A DNA stretch of 24,668 bases from Desulfobulbaceae bacterium UBA2262 (GTDB lineage: Bacteria; Desulfobacterota; Desulfobulbia; Desulfobulbales; Desulfurivibrionaceae), in the NCBI GenBank assembly GCA_002347185.1, contig DDXK01000012.1, positions 1 to 24,668 on the forward strand, given 5' to 3'. A program made the translations under genes and the position numbers. Under the pieces are notes generated by a model, which worked only from the letters and a program-made list of their open reading frames with translations, was not told where the DNA came from and made no database searches. Below are positions 1 to 7,081 of this stretch, in pieces (position 1 is the first letter of the stretch; every line of letters begins with the position of its first letter).

Positions 1-1086
1 CTCGGTCAGGCCGTAGCAGATGGTCATCTCGGAAGCGTGCATCCGATCGATGACCTGGCGCATGGTCTCGATGGGGCAAGGCGATCCCGCCATGATCCCG
101 GTGCGCAGGCAGGTGAGATCGAGCTGCCCGAAGCTGGGGTGCTCCAGCTCGGCGATGAACATGGTGGGCACGCCGTGGATGGCGGTGCAGCGCTCCTCGG
201 CCACCGCGGCCAGCGCCTGGCCGGGGTCGAAATGCTCGCAGGCGATGACCAGGCAGGCGCCCACCGAGAGGCAGAGCAGGTTGGCCAGCACCATGCCGAA
301 GCAGTGATAGAAGGGCACCGGCACGCAGAGGCGGTCTTTTTCGGAAAAATGCATGGCCTGGGCGGAAAAGAAGGCATTGTTCAGGAGGTTGCGATGGCTG
401 AGGAGGACGGCCTTGGGAAAGCCGGTGGTGCCGGAGGTGTACTGGATGTTGATGGGGTCATGCTGGTCGAGGGCGGCGGTGCGCGCGGCAAGGGCGGCCG
501 GCTTCAGGGAGGCGCCGGCTGCCAGGACCTCGGCCCAGAGGGTGAAGCCCGGAGCGGGCCTCGCGGTGGCCAGCGGCGCCTGCGGCGCGTAGAGCACTAT
601 CCGGCGGAGAAAGGGGAACTCCTTGCTGGCCAGGCAGTCCGGCTGGCAGGAGAGCAGCTCCGGGACCAGCTCGGTGAGCATGGCCACATAATCGCTTTTT
701 TTGAAGGCGGGGATCAGAAAGAGGCCCTGGACCTCGGAGCGCGTAAGGGACCAGGCCAGCTCCCGCACGCGGTAGGCGGGGTTGATGTTCACCAGGATGA
801 CGCCGGTCTTCGCGCTGGCCAGCTGGAGCAGCAGCCATTCGATGTTGTTGGTGGACCAGATGCCGATCCGCTCCCCCCTGGCAAAGCCCAGGGCCAGCAG
901 CCCGCGGGCCAGCTCGGCCGCGCAGGCCTCGAGCTGACCATAGGTGAGGCGTCGCTGCTGAGGCCGGGAGACCACTGCCTCGCGGTCGGCAAGGCCGGAG
1001 CCGACCCGGGCCAGGTAAACGGGGATGGTTTCGGCAAGCAGGGGCTGGCTGCCGCCGGCACGGAAATAGCTGGCCTGCTCAAGCAT
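1..1086 (-). CDS. AMP-forming acyl-CoA synthetase (C-terminus cut by window edge)
   Basis: This gene activates a carboxylic acid to its acyl-CoA through an acyl-adenylate. The first 362 codons are visible; the C-terminal part lies beyond base 1. The frame reads MLEQASYF at the start, then the AMP-binding phosphate loop YTSGTTGFPKAV (about residues 215-226), the PFYHCFG segment typical of FadD-like ligases, and ends just after the adenylate-binding YGLTE motif at the window edge. The ATG at 1086 is preceded by a near-perfect AGGAGGTG ribosome site about 7 bases upstream. It overlaps the stop of the preceding oxidoreductase beta gene by 8 bases (ATGCTTGA), so translation is probably coupled. 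Known for the family: substrates range from short branched acids to long-chain fatty acids, and sequence alone does not fix this. Its place behind an oxoacid:ferredoxin oxidoreductase makes a short or branched-chain acid a reasonable inference. Confidence 0.9.
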   Translation of the reverse strand, partial: MLEQASYFRAGGSQPLLAETIPVYLARVGSGLADREAVVSRPQQRRLTYGQLEACAAELARGLLALGFARGERIGIWSTNNIEWLLLQLASAKTGVILVNINPAYRVRELAWSLTRSEVQGLFLIPAFKKSDYVAMLTELVPELLSCQPDCLASKEFPFLRRIVLYAPQAPLATARPAPGFTLWAEVLAAGASLKPAALAARTAALDQHDPINIQYTSGTTGFPKAVLLSHRNLLNNAFFSAQAMHFSEKDRLCVPVPFYHCFGMVLANLLCLSVGACLVIACEHFDPGQALAAVAEERCTAIHGVPTMFIAELEHPSFGQLDLTCLRTGIMAGSPCPIETMRQVIDRMHASEMTICYGLTE

Positions 1087-1999
1087 GCTCTTCCACCTCC
1101 TGCCAGTAGCGGTCTGTCTCGTCCTGGAGCGCGGCGAGGAGCTGCTCGTTTTCCGGCCGCAGGAGGTGGGCGAAGCGGCCCTGGCTTGCGAAATAGTCAC
1201 GGACCGGCAGCCGGGGCTGCGGGATTTTGCTGTGCTGGACCCTGCCGTCCACATACTCCTTGAGCGGCCAGAGGCCCGTCTGTACCGCGAGCCTGCCGAT
1301 GGCAACCCCCTCGGCAGGCTCATATCCCCAGCCGGTGGGGCAGGGGGCCAGCGCCAGGAGCAGGCGGGGGCCGGAGAGGTTTCTGGCCGTCTCGATCTTC
1401 CGGGCCAGGTCCAGGGGCTCGGCCGCCGTCACGGTGGCCACGTAGCGCGGTCGATGCGCCGCCCAGATGGCGAAGAGATCCTTCTTCGCGCCCGGATGGC
1501 CCTGGGGCCCCCGACTGGTGGCGGTGCGGGCTCCGCGCGGGGTGGCGGCGGACGCTTGCTGGCCGGTGTTGCCGTAGCCCTCGTTGTCGTAGCAGAGATA
1601 GAGGAAATCGAGACCGCGGTCGATGGCGGCGGAGGTGGCGGAAAGGCCCATGCCCCCGGAGGAGCCGTCGCCGGCAAGAACCAGCACCTCAAGGTTTTCC
1701 TCCGTACCGATGGCCCCCTTGTCGAGCAGGATATCGAGGCCGTCCCGCACCCCCTGGGCGCCGGCCGGGGCCGAAGCCATGGCCGTGTAGAGCCAGGAGC
1801 CACGGAAAGGGGTGGAGGGGTAGGCGGCGAGCAGGGTCAGGCAGCCGGCCGCATTGACGATCACGGTTTTTTCACCCAGAAGATCGCAGACGGCCTGGAG
1901 GGCGGCCAGGCCGCCGCAGCCGGCGCACAGGGGGGTGCCGGCCGCGAGGCAGTGCCGGTCCGGAAGCTCCCTGAGGTGTTGTCTGCCGGGAGGGATCAT
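1079..1999 (-). CDS. porB: 2-oxoacid:ferredoxin oxidoreductase, beta (TPP-binding) subunit
   Basis: This is the thiamine-diphosphate subunit of an enzyme that oxidatively decarboxylates a 2-oxoacid to an acyl-CoA, passing electrons to ferredoxin (or runs in reverse). The 306-residue length is usual for PorB/VorB. The N-terminal CAGCG motif (residues 25-29) matches the conserved CxGCG of this subunit. The TPP/Mg region runs from AGDGSSGGMG through YDNEGYGNTG, followed by an SAATPRGARTATS-like segment close to the PorB signature. It starts with ATG at 1999, overlapping the alpha-subunit stop as ATGA, with a GGAGG site 9 bases upstream. The 3' end overlaps the acyl-CoA synthetase. Pyruvate and branched-chain 2-oxoacid enzymes are close relatives, so the substrate is not certain; the neighbouring amino-acid dehydrogenase favours a branched-chain or other amino-acid-derived oxoacid. 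The symbol is a family label. Confidence 0.92.
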   Translation of the reverse strand: MIPPGRQHLRELPDRHCLAAGTPLCAGCGGLAALQAVCDLLGEKTVIVNAAGCLTLLAAYPSTPFRGSWLYTAMASAPAGAQGVRDGLDILLDKGAIGTEENLEVLVLAGDGSSGGMGLSATSAAIDRGLDFLYLCYDNEGYGNTGQQASAATPRGARTATSRGPQGHPGAKKDLFAIWAAHRPRYVATVTAAEPLDLARKIETARNLSGPRLLLALAPCPTGWGYEPAEGVAIGRLAVQTGLWPLKEYVDGRVQHSKIPQPRLPVRDYFASQGRFAHLLRPENEQLLAALQDETDRYWQEVEEHA

Positions 2000-3246
2000 C
2001 GTTGCTCGCCTCCCTGGCCGAGGCGGTCGGCGCGGGCCACCTGCTGCAGCTTGCGCACCGCCCGCAGCTCTTCGCCGGTGAAGAGCAGCCGCGGCGGCGG
2101 GTTTTCGCCCCTGGTCACGGCCTGGCGCACCTCCCTGTGCATCTCGAAAAATTCCTCGCTGCTGATCTCCCGGCCGCCCAGGCCGCCGACATAGCCGGCC
2201 AGCACCGGCGGCGCGTCCGGGCTACCGTGGAGGGCGGCGGCCAGCTCGGTCAGCAAAACCCCTCCCCTGCCCGGAGCGAGGTTCTGGTCGATCACCGCCA
2301 CTCCCAGCTTTCCGGCCAGGGCCCGGCGCAGATGCGCGACCGGCAGGGGGCGGAGCAGGCGCGGGCGGAGCAGGCCCACCCGCTCTCCCGCCTCCCGCAG
2401 CCGGTCCACCGCCTCCCTGGCCTTGGTGGCGAAGGAACCGATCATCACAAAGACGATCTCGGCATCCTCGCACCGGTGGCATTCCAGGGGCTCGTAGTGG
2501 CGGCCACAGAGGGCGGCGAATTCGGCGGCGATTTTTTCATAGGCCGCAAGGCCCTGCAGAGAGGCGAGGTGGGCCTGGTAGCGAAAATAGGAGTAGGTGG
2601 AGCCATCCAGAACCGCCACTCCCGCGCTCAGAGGCTCACCGGCCCGGAAGCGCAGCGAGCCGGCGCGGAAGGGCGGCAGGAAACGGTCCGCCGTGCTCTG
2701 GTCGGGGATCTCCACCGGTTCGCGGGTGAAGGAGAGGGCAAAGCCGTCGAGGTTCACCAGCACCGGCAGCCGCACCTGGGGATGCTCGGCCAGTCGGAAG
2801 GCGATGAGGACGCTGTCCAGAACCTCCTGGCAGGTGGCGCAGTGCAGTTGCAAGAAGCCGCAGTCCCGCACCGCCAGGACGTCGTTGTGGTCCGGCTCCA
2901 GGGTGATGGGCGAGGAGAGGCCCCGGGAGACGTTGACCAGCACCAGGGGCGCCCGCCAGCCTGCCACGGTGTAGAGCATTTCCGTGGCATAGAGCAGGCC
3001 CTGGCTCGAGGTGGCGGTGAAGACCCGCACCCCGGTGACGGCGGCGGCGCCGGCCGCGGTGAGCATGGAGTGCTCGGACTCCAGGGTGACCAGCCGGCAG
3101 ACCAGTTCCTGCTGCTCGATCCAGCCGTCGAGGGTTTCGATGATCTCGGTCTGGGGGGTGATGGGAAAGGCCGGCAGGTAGTCGATTCTGGCCAGCCGCG
3201 CTCCCCAGGCGGCCGCCCCGTTGCCGGTGAGCAGCGTTCTGGTCAT
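1996..3246 (-). CDS. porA: 2-oxoacid:ferredoxin oxidoreductase, alpha subunit
   Basis: This is the 416-residue alpha subunit that forms the catalytic core with beta. The N-terminal pyrimidine-binding domain shows GNGAAAWGARLARIDYLPAFP and PITPQTEIIE. The TLESEHSMLTAAGAAA segment carries the glutamate-containing loop typical of these enzymes, followed by TSSQGLLYATEML and LVNLDGFALSFT, which match the POR/VOR family. The transketolase C-terminal-like domain starts around residue 240. A longer frame runs further upstream, but the ATG at 3246 overlaps the gamma-delta stop as ATGA, has GGAGAAGG upstream, and begins exactly where family homology begins. Its stop overlaps the beta start in the same way, so gamma-delta, alpha and beta form one translationally coupled unit. 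Clear family assignment; substrate not resolved. Confidence 0.92.
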   Translation of the reverse strand: MTRTLLTGNGAAAWGARLARIDYLPAFPITPQTEIIETLDGWIEQQELVCRLVTLESEHSMLTAAGAAAVTGVRVFTATSSQGLLYATEMLYTVAGWRAPLVLVNVSRGLSSPITLEPDHNDVLAVRDCGFLQLHCATCQEVLDSVLIAFRLAEHPQVRLPVLVNLDGFALSFTREPVEIPDQSTADRFLPPFRAGSLRFRAGEPLSAGVAVLDGSTYSYFRYQAHLASLQGLAAYEKIAAEFAALCGRHYEPLECHRCEDAEIVFVMIGSFATKAREAVDRLREAGERVGLLRPRLLRPLPVAHLRRALAGKLGVAVIDQNLAPGRGGVLLTELAAALHGSPDAPPVLAGYVGGLGGREISSEEFFEMHREVRQAVTRGENPPPRLLFTGEELRAVRKLQQVARADRLGQGGEQR

Positions 3247-4157
3247 GCCTTCTCCTCCCTGGCCGCCTCTTCCTCTGGTACGGCGCTGATGGCGTGGTGC
3301 GGACACTGGCGCAGGCAGATGAGGCAGCCCTTGCAATGGCCGTAATCGATGCGGGGCCGCCGGTTTGCATCGACAGCAATGACCCGCTCCGGGCAGAAGG
3401 TGGCGCAGAGCCACCAGCAGCCGCGGCAGCGGCCTGGGTCGATCACCGGCCTTTTGCCGCGCCAGAGTCCAGTCTGCGAAAGCTCGCTGGTGGCGGCGGC
3501 GTGGATGGCGGGCGCGCTGACCGCCGCCTCCTCGCAGGCCAGGGTCAACCAGGCCGGCGTTTTGTAGCCGGCAGCGGAGATCGGCTCCTCCTGCCGGACG
3601 ATGCCGCGCTCTCCGGCCAGGGCCGCATGGGCGGCGCGGGCCAACCCGAGGCTGGTCATGATCAGCTCCGCGCTCAGGTGCGCCAGTTCCTCGCTGATGG
3701 CGCGGGCGAGCAGCCCTTCGTCGAGTTCGGTGAGCAGGGCGGCCGCCCCTCCGGCGCAGACCGCGCCGCGGAAGCGCTCCTCTTCCCCGGGCAGGCGTGG
3801 CAGGATAAGGAGCGGGCCCGGCAGGTCGAGGCGTTCCCGCCAGAGGGAGACGGGTTCGCCGGTATGGAGGAGCACCACCGTCCGGGTCGTCGCCCCGGCA
3901 AGGACGCCGGAGTCTGGCATGGCGAGGAGGTGCGGGTCGGCGATAATGAGCAGATCGGGGCAGGAGATGACGCCGCGTTCATGGATGGGAGAGCGGCTGG
4001 CGCGGACGTAGGCGAAAATCGGCGCTCCCCGTCGTTCCGCGCCGTAGCGCGGGGCATCCTGCACTTCGAGGCCGGCACGGAAAAGGGCGGTGCCGAGGAT
4101 GCGGCCGGCTCTCTTCAGGCCCTGGCCGCCGCGGCCATGAAAGCGGATGCGGTACAT
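3243..4157 (-). CDS. 2-oxoacid:ferredoxin oxidoreductase, gamma-delta fusion subunit
   Basis: This 304-residue protein fuses the gamma domain (about residues 1-185; MYRIRFHGRGGQG signature at the start) to a delta-type double-cluster ferredoxin domain (about 232-290). Gamma helps assemble the CoA site; the ferredoxin domain relays electrons from the TPP centre to soluble ferredoxin. The second cluster motif is canonical: C275, C278, C281, C285-Pro. The first is C244, C247, C251, C255-Pro, with three rather than two residues between the second and third cysteines because of an extra Trp; I checked this in the DNA. The frame stays open far upstream, but ATG 4157 follows a GGGGGG-rich ribosome site and starts the conserved gamma sequence. 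It lies 92 bases after the dehydrogenase stop and overlaps the alpha start by ATGA. Confidence 0.9.
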   Translation of the reverse strand: MYRIRFHGRGGQGLKRAGRILGTALFRAGLEVQDAPRYGAERRGAPIFAYVRASRSPIHERGVISCPDLLIIADPHLLAMPDSGVLAGATTRTVVLLHTGEPVSLWRERLDLPGPLLILPRLPGEEERFRGAVCAGGAAALLTELDEGLLARAISEELAHLSAELIMTSLGLARAAHAALAGERGIVRQEEPISAAGYKTPAWLTLACEEAAVSAPAIHAAATSELSQTGLWRGKRPVIDPGRCRGCWWLCATFCPERVIAVDANRRPRIDYGHCKGCLICLRQCPHHAISAVPEEEAAREEKA

Positions 4158-4249
4158 GTGCCCCCCGTGCTGCCCTTGGCTTTTGCGAGTGAAACCGCGC
4201 TCCCCTGCCCTTGCCCAGCGGCATCTTTTTCTTCCGGGAGAGGGTTCTG

Positions 4250-5362
4250 CTAGAAAATCCCCCAGCGTTTGTAGGCCATGGCCTTTTCCACCCGGCGGGT
4301 GGCCAGGTTGACGGCGGCCTGCCGGGGGAGAATCCCTTGCTGCTTCGCCTCGGCCAGGACCAACTGGGTATTGTCGCGGATTTTTTCGGCAATGGTCCGG
4401 AAGGCCTCGCTCTGGCTTGCCCCGTGATACTCCATGGCCGCGCAGATCACCCCGCCGGCATTGGCGATGAAGTCGGGCAGGCAGAGCACCCCCTGCGCAT
4501 GGAGGTGCTCTTCCGCCTCCGCTGTGCAGGGGATGTTGGCGCCCTGGGCCACCAGTTTCGCTTGCAGGCGGTGGACATTCTCCTTGCGCACCACGTCCGG
4601 GCGGGCCGCCGGCACCCAGATCTCGCAGGGGAGGTCGAGAACCGCGTCCCGGTCCGCCTTGCTGCCGCCGGGATAGTCGAGGACCGAGCCGCCCTGGTTT
4701 TTGAGGCGCAGCAACTCCTCCACCCTGATCCCGTCGGGATCGTGGAGGGTGCCCCGGGAGTCGGAGGCACCCACCAGCACTGCCCCGCTTTCCACGAGAA
4801 AGCGGGCGGCATGCTTGCCCACCGCCCCGAAGCCCTGCACCACCAGCCGGGCGCCGGTGAGGGAAAAATCGCAATGGGGGATGGCCATCGCCACGGCCTG
4901 ACTCAGGCCCCAGCCGGTGGCGCCCAGGCGATCGAGGGGGATGCCGCCGAGTTCCGCAGGCAGTCCCACCGCGCGGCCGATCTCGTCCCTGACCCAGGCC
5001 ATGCACTCCTCGCTGGTGCCCATGTCCGGGCCGAAGATGTAGTCCTCCTCCCGGCGCAGGGCAAAAGCGAAGGCGCGGATCAGCTGCTCCTTGCGGCCTT
5101 TCTCCATCTTCGGGTCGCCAACAAGCACAGATTTGCCGCCGCCGTGCGCCAGTCCCGCCGCCGCGTTTTTCAGGGTCATGGCCCTGGCCAGGCGGGCGCA
5201 CTCGTCGATGCTGACGTCCGGCGCCATGCGCAGGCCGCCGATGGCCGGGCCGCAGGCCACGTTGTCCACCACCAGCACGCCCTGGAGACCGAGCTGGGGC
5301 TGGTTGACCTGGATCACCTTGGCAGGGCCCAGCGTGTCGGAAAAGGAAAAGAGCTCGCCCAT
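4250..5362 (-). CDS. Glu/Leu/Phe/Val dehydrogenase family amino-acid dehydrogenase
   Basis: This 370-residue enzyme reversibly and oxidatively deaminates an amino acid to its 2-oxoacid with NAD(P). Visible family features are the MTLKNA lysine (K65), the GGGKSVLVGDP substrate-binding lysine (K77), the GPDMGT segment with the catalytic-position Asp (D113), the Rossmann loop GFGAVG (177-182) and the QGANIP and ANAGGV motifs. The length and the GPAIGGLRM...GGGKSVL pattern resemble leucine/phenylalanine dehydrogenases rather than the roughly 415-450-residue glutamate dehydrogenases. The IPLDRLGATGWG stretch is typical of a less characterised branch, so I leave the substrate open. ATG 5362 has AGGAG upstream. 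It is the promoter-proximal gene of the oxidoreductase/acyl-CoA synthetase operon, which suggests that it supplies or consumes the oxoacid used by the next three subunits. Confidence 0.85.
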   Translation of the reverse strand: MGELFSFSDTLGPAKVIQVNQPQLGLQGVLVVDNVACGPAIGGLRMAPDVSIDECARLARAMTLKNAAAGLAHGGGKSVLVGDPKMEKGRKEQLIRAFAFALRREEDYIFGPDMGTSEECMAWVRDEIGRAVGLPAELGGIPLDRLGATGWGLSQAVAMAIPHCDFSLTGARLVVQGFGAVGKHAARFLVESGAVLVGASDSRGTLHDPDGIRVEELLRLKNQGGSVLDYPGGSKADRDAVLDLPCEIWVPAARPDVVRKENVHRLQAKLVAQGANIPCTAEAEEHLHAQGVLCLPDFIANAGGVICAAMEYHGASQSEAFRTIAEKIRDNTQLVLAEAKQQGILPRQAAVNLATRRVEKAMAYKRWGIF

Positions 5363-5421
5363 TGTTCTCCTCGGAAATTCGTGCAGGGTTTCTCCCCGTG
5401 AGTTTCTCTTTTCAGTTCAGC

Positions 5422-5443
5422 ACAAGGAGTCGCCTCTTGTCAA
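5422..5443 (-). promoter_or_regulatory. Putative promoter -35 box and overlapping dyad in front of the dehydrogenase operon
   Basis: On the minus strand a perfect TTGACA lies at 5443-5438, but the best -10 match at 17-18 bases (TGAACT) is poor. Between them sits an interrupted dyad, ACAAG (5422-5426) and CTTGT (5436-5440), 19 bases overall and partly overlapping the -35. A good -35 with a weak -10 and a dyad in the spacer is the pattern of a regulated promoter, but the dyad is short and could be chance. Confidence 0.3.
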
Positions 5444-5531
5444 ATTCTATGACGGCCCGGAAAAGACGGACGGTGCGGACCTCTGGGCAATAATATTTTC
5501 TCTTCTGATTTTTTCGGCCGCCAGGAGCTGG

Positions 5532-5537
5532 TATACT
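5532..5537 (+). promoter_or_regulatory. Possible -10 box for the endonuclease V-like gene
   Basis: TATACT lies 49 bases before the ATG at 5587, downstream of a T-rich stretch but without a convincing -35 box. The gene has a strong GGGGAGGG ribosome site just before its ATG. Confidence 0.35.
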
Positions 5538-5586
5538 TGCCGGACAGGAGAAGGCGGAGAAGAGTCGGGCAAGGGGAGGGAAGAAG

Positions 5587-6231
5587 ATGCGGGTCTGGGA
5601 TATACATCCCGGTTATCTCAACCGGCAGAGCCTGCTTGGCGAACACCGCGAGATCCATGCCGTGTTCACGGTGCTCAGCGAGGGGAAGAAGGGCTACTCG
5701 CGACATCCGGAAACCCTGCGCTGGCAGGAGCATCTTCCCGCCCTCCGGTTGCGGCATGAACAGGTGGTGGCGGAGATGCTGGTCCGGGGCTTCAACCATT
5801 TGAGTCCCCTGCCGCTGCCCAAGGGCCCGCTTCGCTGGCCGCGTCTCTTCATCGATCCGCCGGCCCGGCAGTTCGCGCTTCTGGCGGCAAAATACGTCGG
5901 CAGGGGACCAGGCCGGCTCCGCCTGCCCCGGAGCGGGGCCGAGCTGCTGCGGCAGCACGCCCTCTCCCTGCGGGCCCGGGAGGAGGCCATTCCCTTGGCG
6001 GAGCAGGAGGAAGATGCTCTTTTTTTTGCGGAACTGGCGGAAGCCCTGGTCGCCTCCCTGCGGAAAGAGCCGACCCCGGCCGGGCGCAGGCTGGTTCTCG
6101 CCAGGCTCGGCCTTGCCGGCCTGCCGGGGCCGGAAACGCTGCGGCAGCTTGTCCTTCAGCCCCCGGCAGACCCGACGGGCGGCGAGCTGGCCCATTCCAC
6201 CCTGTTCAGCGAGCTGCTGCTCTGGGTCTGA
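5587..6231 (+). CDS. Endonuclease V-like pyrimidine-dimer DNA glycosylase family protein
   Basis: This 214-residue protein resembles the T4 endonuclease V (DenV, Pyr_excise) family, which incises DNA at ultraviolet-induced cyclobutane pyrimidine dimers by glycosylase/AP-lyase chemistry. The N-terminal 80 residues carry the match: LLGEHREIHAVF aligns with T4 LMAEYRELPRVF, placing E22 on catalytic Glu23 and R21 on Arg22, and AEMLVRGFNHLSPLP aligns with the T4 helix ending CLKRGFN. The T4 enzyme has about 138 residues, so roughly 130 residues here form a C-terminal extension of unknown role. The T4 catalytic N-terminal Thr2 is not conserved: the start reads Met-Arg, from which methionine is not expected to be removed. 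ATG 5587 has an excellent ribosome site. The gene is monocistronic, and its last 26 bases overlap the convergent hydrolase gene. Confidence 0.75.
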   Translation: MRVWDIHPGYLNRQSLLGEHREIHAVFTVLSEGKKGYSRHPETLRWQEHLPALRLRHEQVVAEMLVRGFNHLSPLPLPKGPLRWPRLFIDPPARQFALLAAKYVGRGPGRLRLPRSGAELLRQHALSLRAREEAIPLAEQEEDALFFAELAEALVASLRKEPTPAGRRLVLARLGLAGLPGPETLRQLVLQPPADPTGGELAHSTLFSELLLWV

Positions 6232-7081
6232 GGGCGTCCGTCGTGACCGCCTCGCTGATCTCGCCTGCCTCGTCAAGGCGGCAGGCCAGGATCCGCGGGT
6301 CGTGGTAGAAGAGCAGCCAGGCATGCTCGGCCCGGGCCTGGGCCATGAGCGTTTCCTTGGCGGCGATGGAGTCGAGGGGGAAGTTGTCGTAGGCCGTGAC
6401 CCAGAGGGGGTTGGCATAAGCCGGGGTCGGGAGGAGGTCGCCCAGATGGAGGGCGGCTTCGCCCTGCGAGCGGAGCCAGACCGCCTGGTGGCCGCGGGTA
6501 TGGCCGCCGGTGTGGACCAGGGTGAGGCCGGGCAGGAGTTCCTCCTCGCCCTCGGCCAGCCGCAGGTTTTTCCCCGCCACCAGCCCCTGGAAATTCACCG
6601 GCCAGTAGGAGCTGGCCGAGCGCCGGTTGGGGGCGCGCACATCCTCCCATTCCGCCCGCTGCACGTGGTGCATGGCCCGGGGAAAGGTGAGTTCGATGGC
6701 GCCATCCTCTCCGGTCATGGTGATGCCGGCGGCATGGTCGAAGTCGCAGTGGGTGAGGATGACATGGTCGATATCCTCGCGGGCCACTCCCAGCCTGGCC
6801 AGCTCCGCCGGGATATCCCAGGCGCGGCGCAGGCGGAAGATCTTTTTCTGCTTGTCGCTCAGTTTGTTCCCCAGCCCGGTTTCGATGAGGATCAGCCCGT
6901 GCGGGCTTCTGACCAGCATGGCAAAGTCGGCCAGGGCCACGTAGTTGTCGGCGCTGGCCGCGCATTTCTTTTCCCAGAGCACCTTGGGCACCACCCCGAA
7001 CATCGAGCCGCCGTCGATCTCGAAGACCCCGCCTTCAAGCCAGTGCAGGCTGAAGTCTCCCACGGTGAATCCATTCTTCAT
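6206..7081 (-). CDS. Metallo-beta-lactamase-fold hydrolase
   Basis: This 291-residue soluble enzyme has the binuclear metal site of the metallo-beta-lactamase superfamily, in the arrangement seen in quorum-quenching lactonase-like members. The motif reads THCDFDHAAG, giving H111, D113, D115 and H116; the second His of the usual HxHxDH is an Asp here, a variant found in some subfamilies. The other ligands are H194 (GHTRGH), D215 (HLGD) and H260 (YHDP). No signal peptide or membrane segment is seen. The ATG at 7081 overlaps the stop of the upstream gene as ATGA, so the two are translated together. The C-terminal nine codons lie inside the 3' end of the convergent endonuclease gene. Substrate unknown: lactone, phosphodiester or thioester hydrolysis are all possible for this fold. 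Confidence 0.88.
   Translation of the reverse strand: MKNGFTVGDFSLHWLEGGVFEIDGGSMFGVVPKVLWEKKCAASADNYVALADFAMLVRSPHGLILIETGLGNKLSDKQKKIFRLRRAWDIPAELARLGVAREDIDHVILTHCDFDHAAGITMTGEDGAIELTFPRAMHHVQRAEWEDVRAPNRRSASSYWPVNFQGLVAGKNLRLAEGEEELLPGLTLVHTGGHTRGHQAVWLRSQGEAALHLGDLLPTPAYANPLWVTAYDNFPLDSIAAKETLMAQARAEHAWLLFYHDPRILACRLDEAGEISEAVTTDALRPRAAAR

Noticed and set aside
37..3345. Long plus-strand open frames opposite the acyl-CoA synthetase and oxidoreductase genes
   Set aside because: Shadows of the minus-strand operon, whose TPP, AMP-binding and FeS motifs are unmistakable.
3243..5201. A 652-codon reading of the gamma-delta subunit
   Set aside because: The upstream 350 codons run inside the dehydrogenase gene in another frame and lack homology; ATG 4157 with its ribosome site begins the conserved gamma sequence.
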